Assembly (NCBI GenBank): GCA_947589485.1
Contig: CANQBK010000009.1
Coordinates: 1 to 41,664, forward strand
Direction: 5' to 3'
Source of the DNA: an uncultured Clostridia bacterium
GTDB lineage: Bacteria > Bacillota > Clostridia > Oscillospirales > Acutalibacteraceae
Length of the DNA stretch: 41,664 nucleotides
Part shown: positions 36,411 to 41,664 of the stretch, one piece after another
Position numbering within the stretch: position 1 is the first letter of the stretch
Layout: each line of letters starts with the position of its first letter
Made by a program: the position numbers and the translations under genes
The notes under the pieces: model-generated
What the model was told of the DNA's origin: nothing
Seen by the model: the letters and a program-made list of their open reading frames with translations, nothing else
Database searches by the model: none

Positions 36411-36417
36411 AAGAAAA

Positions 36418-38361
36418 TTATCTTATCCTGCTGCCCGGCTCGATGCCGTCAACAAAAATAACTTTTATTTTATCGTTGTCATCGGCGGCAAGTATCATAC
36501 CGTTGCTTTCAACACCGCAAAGAACAGCGGGTTTAAGGTTTGAAACAAGTATAACGCTTTTTCCGACAAGCTCTTCCGGCTTGTAAAATTTTGCGATACC
36601 GCTTGCCACGGTACGTTCGCCGTTTCCGTCGTCAAGCGTCAGCTTTAAGAGCTTTTTGGCTTTCTTTATCGGCTCGCACGCCTTGATTTTTGCAACCGTA
36701 AGTTCTATTTTTTCAAAGTCGTCAATCCCTATAAGAGCCACGCCCTCCGCTTTGCTTTCAGACTTTTTTTCTTCCTCTTTTTGTGAACCGATAAATTCAT
36801 TAAGCTCCTCTATCTCCTTGTCAACGTCGATTCTCGGGAAAATTATCTCACCCTTATGCACCGTAACATTTTTGGGCAATACGCCAAACTCTGATGTTTT
36901 TTCATACATCGCATCTTCGGCTGAAACGCCTGTCTGTTCCCATATTTTAGGCATTGTTTCGGGCATAAACGGCGACAGCAGAGTTGATACTATCCTTATC
37001 GCCTCCAACAGGTTATACAATACCGCAGCAAGTCTGGGCTTTTTGCTTTCGTCCTTTGCAAGTATCCATGGGAGAGTTTCGTCAATATATTTGTTTGCCC
37101 TTGATACGACCTTAAATATTTCTGCAAGGGCGTTGTTAAGCCTTATTTGATCTATACACTCGTCCACCTTGTCGACAAGTGTACGGCACTGTAAAATAAA
37201 TTCCTCGTCAAACGCGTCGTTTTCGTGCTGTTCGGGAAGTGTACCGCCAAAATATTTGTCAACCATAGCAACCGTCCTTGACACAAGGTTGCCAAGACCG
37301 TTTGCAAGATCCGAATTTATACGGTTAATCATAATTTCGTTTGAAAAAGAACTGTCAGCGCCAAGAGCCATTTCACGCATAATATGGTACCTTATTGCGT
37401 CGGCGCCGTATCGTTTGCCCAAAACAAACGGGTCAACAACATTACCGAGAGATTTGCTCATTTTTTGACCGTTAAATGTTATCCAGCCGTGAACGGCAAG
37501 ATGCTTTGGCAGCGGTATGTCGAGCGCCATAAGCATTGCAGGCCATATAATCGCGTGGAAACGCATAATATCCTTTGCGACCATGTGTACATCTGCCGGC
37601 CAAAATTTATCGTAATCATCATAACGGCTGTTGCCGTAACCAAGAGCCGTTATATAGTTTGACAAAGCATCTATCCACACATAAACAACGTGGTTCGTAT
37701 CGAATGTAACAGGTATTCCCCACTTAAAGCTCGTTCTGGATACGCACAAATCCTCCAGTCCGGGTTTTATAAAATTATTTACAAGCTCGACAGCCCGTGT
37801 TTTCGGCTGCAAATAGTCTGTTTCGGTAAGGAGCTTTTCTATTCTTTCGGCAAACGGCGACATTTTTAAAAAATACGCTTCCTCGCTTGCCTCCGTAACC
37901 TCTCTGCCGCATTCGGGACACTTTCCGTCAACAAGCTGCGAATCGGTCCAAAAGCTCTCGCAGGGTGTGCAATACTTTCCTTTGTACTCGCCCTTATATA
38001 TATATCCTTTGTCATAAAGAGCCTTAAATATTTTTTGAACCGACTCTATGTGATAATCGTCCGTTGTACGAATATACCTGTCGTAGCTTATATTCATAAA
38101 GCTCCAAAGTTTTTTGAAATTTTCAACAATTCCGTCAACATATTGCTTTGGCGTAACGCCCTCTTCCGCGGCTTTTTGCTCGATCTTCAGCCCGTGTTCG
38201 TCCGTACCCGTAAGGAACATTACGTCGTAACCCTGCATTCTTCTATACCTTGCGATAGAATCGCAGGCAGCCGTCGTGTAGCAGTGACCGATGTGCGGGT
38301 TGCCCGACGGATAGTAAATCGGGGTGGTAATATAAAATTTTTCACCGTTATGTTTCTGCAT
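36418..38361 (-). CDS. metG: Methionyl-tRNA synthetase
   Basis: 647 aa, class I, with a C-terminal tRNA-binding domain. The HIGH motif is PSGNPHIGHCY near residue 18, and the zinc knuckle is CTPCESFW...CPECGREV near 128-150. KMSKSLGNV lies near 300 and the anticodon domain follows. The final about 105 residues (KIELTVAKIKACEPIKKAKK onward) form a Trbp111-like EMAP domain used for dimerisation. AGGAGG lies 8 nt before the ATG. Monocistronic, with its own promoter and terminator. Confidence 0.98.
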   Translation of the reverse strand: MQKHNGEKFYITTPIYYPSGNPHIGHCYTTAACDSIARYRRMQGYDVMFLTGTDEHGLKIEQKAAEEGVTPKQYVDGIVENFKKLWSFMNISYDRYIRTTDDYHIESVQKIFKALYDKGYIYKGEYKGKYCTPCESFWTDSQLVDGKCPECGREVTEASEEAYFLKMSPFAERIEKLLTETDYLQPKTRAVELVNNFIKPGLEDLCVSRTSFKWGIPVTFDTNHVVYVWIDALSNYITALGYGNSRYDDYDKFWPADVHMVAKDIMRFHAIIWPAMLMALDIPLPKHLAVHGWITFNGQKMSKSLGNVVDPFVLGKRYGADAIRYHIMREMALGADSSFSNEIMINRINSDLANGLGNLVSRTVAMVDKYFGGTLPEQHENDAFDEEFILQCRTLVDKVDECIDQIRLNNALAEIFKVVSRANKYIDETLPWILAKDESKKPRLAAVLYNLLEAIRIVSTLLSPFMPETMPKIWEQTGVSAEDAMYEKTSEFGVLPKNVTVHKGEIIFPRIDVDKEIEELNEFIGSQKEEEKKSESKAEGVALIGIDDFEKIELTVAKIKACEPIKKAKKLLKLTLDDGNGERTVASGIAKFYKPEELVGKSVILVSNLKPAVLCGVESNGMILAADDNDKIKVIFVDGIEPGSRIR

Positions 38362-38397
38362 AATATTATCCTCCTGTCAAAAATTACGGATAACATC

Positions 38398-38425
38398 ATT
38401 ATATCATTTTTTGTTTATAATTCAA
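38398..38425 (-). promoter_or_regulatory. metG: Promoter of metG
   Basis: Minus strand: TTGAAT (38425-38420), a 16-nt spacer, TATAAT (38403-38398). Predicted start near 38391, leaving a 30-nt leader without a T-box. Confidence 0.6.
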
Positions 38426-38580
38426 CATCTTGCCAAAACTGTTTTGCACTTATTTTGTAGGTTTACGATTGATATGTTACAGTGAGTAAAAAATAATAGC
38501 AAATAGGAAGAACCTGTGTTACAGTTTTTATAATGCCTTAAAAATCGCTTATTTAGTAGCTTTTTAAAATTATATCCCCG

Positions 38581-38630
38581 AAAAAACCCCGAATTATTGT
38601 TTTTTAAAAACGTAATTCGGGGTTTTTTTA
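38581..38630. terminator. Terminator of the integrase gene
   Basis: AAAAAACCCCGAATTA ... TAATTCGGGGTTTTTTT, a strong hairpin with A and T tracts on both sides. It is active in both orientations in principle and sits 1 nt from the integrase stop. Confidence 0.88.
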
Positions 38631-38631
38631 A

Positions 38632-39771
38632 TTATATTATATTATCAAGAACCTGCAAAGCCCGTTCCCTCTCCTTAGGATATAAATGTGAATACGTCTG
38701 CAATGTAATTTTTATATCGGAATGTCCAAGTCGGCGAGCAATTTCTTGAATGTTAATACCATTATTAGCAAGAAACGAAGCGTGAGAATGTCGAAAATCA
38801 TGTATACGGATGTGCTTAACATTTGCAGCTAAAGCATATTTTCTATTAGCATTTTCTATTGTTGCGTCTTTTAAAGGAATAATACCACCGCATATAAAAT
38901 AATCGTCATTGAAATCCTGCGCAAAAGTTTTGCATCTATTATAATGCTCGTCAAGAACTATTTTAAGTGGTTTAGGTATGCCAATGTTTCGGATAGAGGA
39001 TTTATTTTTCGGTGGGGTGATTTTGTCCTCACCTTTTATTTTTGCAATGCTCTTTGTGATATGGATTTCATTATCAATAATATCATTCCAAGTTAAGGCT
39101 TTGATTTCTCCTTTTCTCGCTCCGGTAAAAAATGCAATGTAAAAAAAGACATATAAATCCCACTTATTCAATTGTTCGGTTTTTTCCGCAACATCACGAG
39201 CAACAGAAATGAAGAGTTTAAATTCTTCCGGTGTATAATAAAGCATCTCTTTATGATCCTCGAGAGGAGCTTTAAAATTTCCTACTTTAAGTAACGGATT
39301 GTTAGGTAAATATTCAAGCTTAACTCCAAAATAAAGCATAGTCCTGAATTCACTATAAATATTTTTTCGCATTTTTGCACTAAGATTTAAAGATTCGATT
39401 TTATTTTTCCATAATTGCAAATTTTGTACATTTAGTTTATTTAATTTACAATCGCCAAGATATGGTAAAACGTGGCAACTTATAACATTAATACTTTTAA
39501 TCAAAGACGTTTCTCTCACTTCATGAGTTTTAGCAACAATATATTTTTGATAAAGTTCATTTACTGTCATTCGAGCAGCCGGAGCTGTTTCTTTAAATTG
39601 ATACTTTAATTCCAATTCAAGTTGCTTTGCCTCATCAGCTCCATAAGCTGTACGCTCGATCTGTTTATTAGTTCCGTTGTTATCAGTATAGTTTATCCTC
39701 ACCCTGTATTTTTGCTTACCGTCTTTTTTTACGGGCTTGCCGTTTTTGTCGAAAACTTTATTTATCGGCAT
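38632..39771 (-). CDS. int: Tyrosine recombinase / site-specific integrase
   Basis: 379 aa. A short arm-binding-like N-terminus (KQKYRVRINYTDNNGTNKQI) and a SAM-like core-binding domain (about 65-165) precede the catalytic domain. Catalytic residues are the Arg in FTGARKGEIKALTW, His and Arg in IRIHDFRHSHAS, His in RRLGHSDIKIT and the Tyr nucleophile in LQTYSHLY. This is the organisation of Tn916/phage-type Firmicutes integrases. The ribosome binding site (AAAAGGT, about 13 nt before the ATG) is poorly spaced, implying weak expression. No excisionase gene is adjacent. It lies next to the presumed element boundary. Confidence 0.95.
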   Translation of the reverse strand: MPINKVFDKNGKPVKKDGKQKYRVRINYTDNNGTNKQIERTAYGADEAKQLELELKYQFKETAPAARMTVNELYQKYIVAKTHEVRETSLIKSINVISCHVLPYLGDCKLNKLNVQNLQLWKNKIESLNLSAKMRKNIYSEFRTMLYFGVKLEYLPNNPLLKVGNFKAPLEDHKEMLYYTPEEFKLFISVARDVAEKTEQLNKWDLYVFFYIAFFTGARKGEIKALTWNDIIDNEIHITKSIAKIKGEDKITPPKNKSSIRNIGIPKPLKIVLDEHYNRCKTFAQDFNDDYFICGGIIPLKDATIENANRKYALAANVKHIRIHDFRHSHASFLANNGINIQEIARRLGHSDIKITLQTYSHLYPKERERALQVLDNII

Positions 39772-39791
39772 TATTCAATCACGACCTTTTT

Positions 39792-39828
39792 AAAATCCGC
39801 CTTGCTAAAAAAAGCATAGGCGGATTTT
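39792..39828 (-). terminator. Terminator between the RHH gene and integrase
   Basis: AAAATCCGCCT...AGGCGGATTTTT hairpin with a short inner GCT/AGC extension, directly after the RHH gene stop. It should separate that gene from the integrase transcript. Confidence 0.8.
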
Positions 39829-39833
39829 TAACT

Positions 39834-40256
39834 TTATTTTACATTTTCACCGTTTTTTAAAAGCCAGTCTTTTATAATTTCTCTAATCATTTCCGAACGA
39901 TTAATTTTTTTATTTCTGGCAAATTTATCGACTTCACTTACCATTTTTTTACTTAGATTAATTCCAATATAACAATTTTCATCTTTTGTTATATTAAATA
40001 CTCTATTGAAAATCTCAATCGGTAATTTTTCTTCTGCCCATTTTTTAGCTTCTTCATAACTTAATGGATGTATACTTTCACCGTTAAGCCAAGTTTTGGG
40101 ACCGCCGATTATTCCATAAAGGAAAAACTCTCCTGTCTTTTTTCGATATAAAGTTTCTTTTACAAATTCAAAATCATTCCTCTCATTGTTGCTCCAAGTT
40201 CCTATTACTTGTGCGGTTTGTGTATCATATATTTTATTATTTTTTATCTTTTTCAT
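39834..40256 (-). CDS. Ribbon-helix-helix domain protein of mobile elements
   Basis: 140 aa from the chosen start. The N-terminal about 95 residues (NNKIYDTQTAQVIGTW, KKTGEFFLYGIIGGPKTW, PLSYEEAKKWAEEKL) resemble a small domain found on clostridial phages and conjugative elements. The C-terminal about 40 residues (NLSKKMVSEVDKFARNKKIN then RSEMIREIIKDWL) are a typical RHH/CopG DNA-binding fold. Such proteins are often annotated as antitoxins or element regulators; no toxin partner is next to it. An in-frame ATG 18 nt earlier (40274) lacks a ribosome binding site; GGA sits 9 nt before the ATG used here, so the choice is weak. Confidence 0.8.
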   Translation of the reverse strand: MKKIKNNKIYDTQTAQVIGTWSNNERNDFEFVKETLYRKKTGEFFLYGIIGGPKTWLNGESIHPLSYEEAKKWAEEKLPIEIFNRVFNITKDENCYIGINLSKKMVSEVDKFARNKKINRSEMIREIIKDWLLKNGENVK

Positions 40257-40434
40257 AAAATTAATTCCATTCATATATTTTCAAGTCGATTTAACGTATC
40301 TTTTGCATAAACATACCGCTTTTGCTTTCCAGCCTATCATTCCTCGATGTCGTGTGCGAATTGTTTTGTAGCTTTTGATATACTCGTTCAACATAAAAAT
40401 CGGTTAATTTTTGCTCCACTGGTTTTATAGCAGA

Positions 40435-41121
40435 CTATTTTTTATAAAGTGGGTCTTCTTTTACTTTGTCTGAACCAGGTTTTGATACCTTTGTTTGTAA
40501 ACCGTCAATATGTTCATTCAAACTTGATTTTATAGTATGCCACATCGGGTCAAGGATAAAGTCTATGCCTTCCCTACGCGCGTGTTTTGCGGCAGGAACA
40601 AAGTCACTGTCACCGGCTATAAGTATTATTTGGTCAACTTGCTTTTTATAAGCAAGAGAAGAAATATCCAAACAGATCCTCGTATCAACACCCTTTTGTT
40701 TTATATCAAGTTTAAAATCATTTTCTTTTAAATCGTCAATCGTTAATGTTTTATTACATAGTTTTTTGACTATGTCCATTTTTATGATGTACCCTATGGT
40801 ACCTTCAAGCAATTCACCACGCCTTATAGCAACCTTTCGTTTTGACTTTAATTCTTCAAAAAAACTGTTACTCCATTTATACACTTCTGTTTTTTTAAGG
40901 TCAATATTTTTTTTTAAAAATGGGTGATATACCATTTTATTTGACGGCATACAATCATAATAAAATATTCTATATAAATCTTTTTTGGAATGTTCTGTTT
41001 TTAAATGTCTTTGGCAATAACTAATCAACTCGTAGGCTCTATCTTCTGGTGACTTAATTCCCCAAATATATTCGGCACGCTTTAAATAAAAACCTCCATC
41101 AACTAATATAGCAACTTTCAA
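40435..41121 (-). CDS. NYN-domain (PIN-like) putative ribonuclease
   Basis: 228 aa, NYN/DUF88 (LabA-like) family. Acidic metal-site residues are visible: VAILVDGGFYLKRA at the N-terminus, KGVDTRICLDIS (about 148-160) and LIAGDSDFVPAAKHARREG (about 172-190), followed by DPMWHTIKSSLNEHIDG. This is the PIN-like nuclease core; family members act on RNA. Start: AAGGAG is followed after 8 nt by TTG at 41121, while a GTG at 41130 overlaps the ribosome binding site and is rejected. The region immediately upstream encodes a structured RNA ending in a terminator-like hairpin. No partner protein gene is adjacent. Function in the element (defence, toxin or RNA processing) is not shown. Confidence 0.88.
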   Translation of the reverse strand: MKVAILVDGGFYLKRAEYIWGIKSPEDRAYELISYCQRHLKTEHSKKDLYRIFYYDCMPSNKMVYHPFLKKNIDLKKTEVYKWSNSFFEELKSKRKVAIRRGELLEGTIGYIIKMDIVKKLCNKTLTIDDLKENDFKLDIKQKGVDTRICLDISSLAYKKQVDQIILIAGDSDFVPAAKHARREGIDFILDPMWHTIKSSLNEHIDGLQTKVSKPGSDKVKEDPLYKK

Positions 41122-41145
41122 TTTTACCACTCCTTATTTTTATAT

Positions 41146-41232
41146 AAAAAAGCTCTCGGTCTCAACACTTCCCGTATGGTGGGAGGTCTACTGCCAAGAG
41201 CTTACAATCAAAACATAGTAGTCCAACTACTA
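41146..41232 (-). ncRNA. Structured RNA / attenuator in the NYN leader
   Basis: On the minus strand the predicted transcript starts with hairpin 1, TAGTAGT-TGG-ACTACTA (41232-41216). A 12-nt linker leads to hairpin 2 (41203-41150): an outer stem AAGCTCT / AGAGCTT extended by GG/CC, and an inner stem ACCTCCC / GGGAAGT with a 7-nt apical loop. The outer stem runs into TTTTTT (41151-41146), so it is also an intrinsic terminator. The NYN ribosome binding site begins only about 10 nt later. It could be an independent small RNA of about 87 nt with partial readthrough into the nuclease, or an attenuator. It is present once and matches no RNA family I can name. Confidence 0.6.
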
Positions 41233-41238
41233 ATATAT

Positions 41239-41266
41239 ATTATGCACATTTTAGAGAAAAAATCAA
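41239..41266 (-). promoter_or_regulatory. Promoter of the NYN leader RNA
   Basis: Minus strand: TTGATT (41266-41261), a 16-nt spacer, CATAAT (41244-41239). The predicted start, about 7 nt on, falls on the first base of hairpin 1 (41232). Confidence 0.5.
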
Positions 41267-41404
41267 TAGTAAATTTAAAATTGTAACTATTTTTATAAAA
41301 AATGCTTAAAATATTATACAAAAAAGTGTGAGTTTTAACAATAGCCTGAGCAACTTTTTCAGCTTCTATTTGCAGATGGCGGAGTTTTTCGTTAATTATG
41401 ATGT

Positions 41405-41509
41405 TTAAGTAAGATGCAGTTCTTCTTTAAGTGCTTTTTGCAGCAACTGCGAGAAATTAACCTTTTCCATCACTGCAATATCATTCAGCTATTTAGGAAT
41501 TGTCAGTTT
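41405..41509 (-). pseudogene. Decayed HicB-like antitoxin C-terminus
   Basis: Minus-strand translation gives KLTIPK, then a TAG stop where relatives have Trp, then LNDIAVMEK and VNFSQLLQKALKEELHLT before the final stop. LTIPKW-LN-IA followed by NFSQxLQxALK is the C-terminal ribbon-helix-helix segment of HicB family antitoxins. The N-terminal HicB domain is missing and a TAA stands three codons before LTIPK, so this is a remnant. Further downstream on the same strand (41341-41392) another orphan fragment (KLRHLQIEAEKVAQAI) is readable but unassigned. Confidence 0.6.
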
Positions 41510-41664
41510 TTAATTTTCGTTTATATAATCTTGTTTTTCCTCTATACTTGAAAATTCAGAGTGAATGTAGCATTCTTTTAATTCTGTTAAATAATTAAAT
41601 TTCCATTCATGTTGACAAGGTTGTTCATAATTAGAGAAAAACTCTTTTGTAAATTTCTCGTATG
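41510..41664 (-). CDS. 3' end of an unrecognised gene, cut by the window edge
   Basis: The minus-strand frame is open from the right edge for 50 codons to TAA at 41512-41510. The readable C-terminus includes FTKEFFSNYEQPCQHEWKFN and LKECYIHSEFSSIEEKQDYI and ends NEN. I do not recognise it. Codon use and the absence of stops suggest a real coding end, but it is in the same frame as the HicB remnant that follows, so it may be part of a degraded locus. Confidence 0.45.
   Translation of the reverse strand, partial: YEKFTKEFFSNYEQPCQHEWKFNYLTELKECYIHSEFSSIEEKQDYINEN

Larger units (their letters stand above)
38581..41664. mobile_element. Left end of an integrated element (ICE or prophage), open to the right
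   Basis: From the integrase rightward the gene content changes to mobile-element types, all on the minus strand: tyrosine integrase, ribbon-helix-helix protein, NYN nuclease, a decayed HicB-like antitoxin and an unrecognised gene. Base composition is visibly more AT-rich than in the housekeeping genes to the left. The boundary lies somewhere in 38430-38630 between the metG promoter and the integrase terminator. No tRNA is present as target, and no direct repeat could be tested because the right end is outside the window. The class (ICE, IME or prophage) cannot be told. Confidence 0.65.

Noticed and set aside
36191-36417. T-box leader for hisS-aspS
   Set aside because: The predicted leader is about 30 nt and no T-box sequence or specifier stem is visible; the same applies upstream of metG.
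38464-38580. tRNA or tmRNA as integration target beside the integrase
   Set aside because: No cloverleaf, T-loop or CCA-end pattern could be found in the gap.
41150-41203. Single CRISPR repeat or tracrRNA-like element upstream of the NYN gene
   Set aside because: Only one copy, no second repeat in the window, no Cas gene, and the stem runs into a T-run that fits a terminator.

Overview
The window looks like a chromosomal segment of a low-to-mid GC, Gram-positive, endospore-lineage gut Clostridia member (Oscillospirales-like; family not fixed). The evidence is strong AGGAGG-type ribosome binding sites, sigma-A promoters with extended -10 boxes, a spoIID gene, a ydjGI-like SPFH operon, and GC-rich palindromic intergenic modules of a kind common in gut Firmicutes. 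No tRNA, CRISPR array, 16S or 23S rRNA was seen.

Layout. 1-468 is a gene-free repeat island. 469-5402 (minus) is one operon: ybaK-like deacylase, MoxR ATPase, DUF58 protein and a TgpA-like membrane transglutaminase. 5853-12768 holds a P-loop protein, a hot-dog thioesterase, a plus-strand run (DUF1624 membrane protein, hypothetical membrane protein, tex, HAD phosphatase) and a convergent spoIID. 13217-18889 holds a membrane protein with an acidic repeat tail, gap, and two tandem secreted or anchored leucine-rich-repeat proteins. 18890-19715 is a second, larger repeat island with a 145-bp tandem repeat. 19716-22190 (minus) is an ldh-eno-ferredoxin operon. 22445-22560 is an isolated 5S rRNA with its own promoter and terminator. 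22700-27414 (minus) carries prfC, a tcdA-type E1-like gene and a large secreted transglutaminase-like protein. 27723-32944 (plus) carries a VanY-type carboxypeptidase and a five-gene SPFH/zinc-ribbon membrane-stress-like cluster. 33063-38361 (minus) carries hisS-aspS and metG. From about 38581 to the right edge is the left end of an integrated mobile element: tyrosine integrase, ribbon-helix-helix protein, NYN-domain nuclease with a structured RNA leader, a decayed HicB-like antitoxin and a gene running off the edge.

Main points of interest. (1) The NYN nuclease gene is preceded by a well-formed promoter, a small hairpin, a 54-nt structured stem with a T-run, then a strong ribosome binding site and a TTG start. 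This resembles a small RNA gene or attenuator coupled to an RNase in a mobile element. (2) Two unrelated genes, enolase and the TgpA-like transglutaminase, appear to start at AUU: each has a strong Shine-Dalgarno at correct spacing, an in-frame stop just upstream, and no acceptable canonical start. (3) The SPFH cluster contains a YgcG-like protein that has kept its signal peptide, membrane helix and tail but seems to lack the TPM domain. (4) The repeat islands are mosaics of short hairpin modules placed at gene 3' ends.
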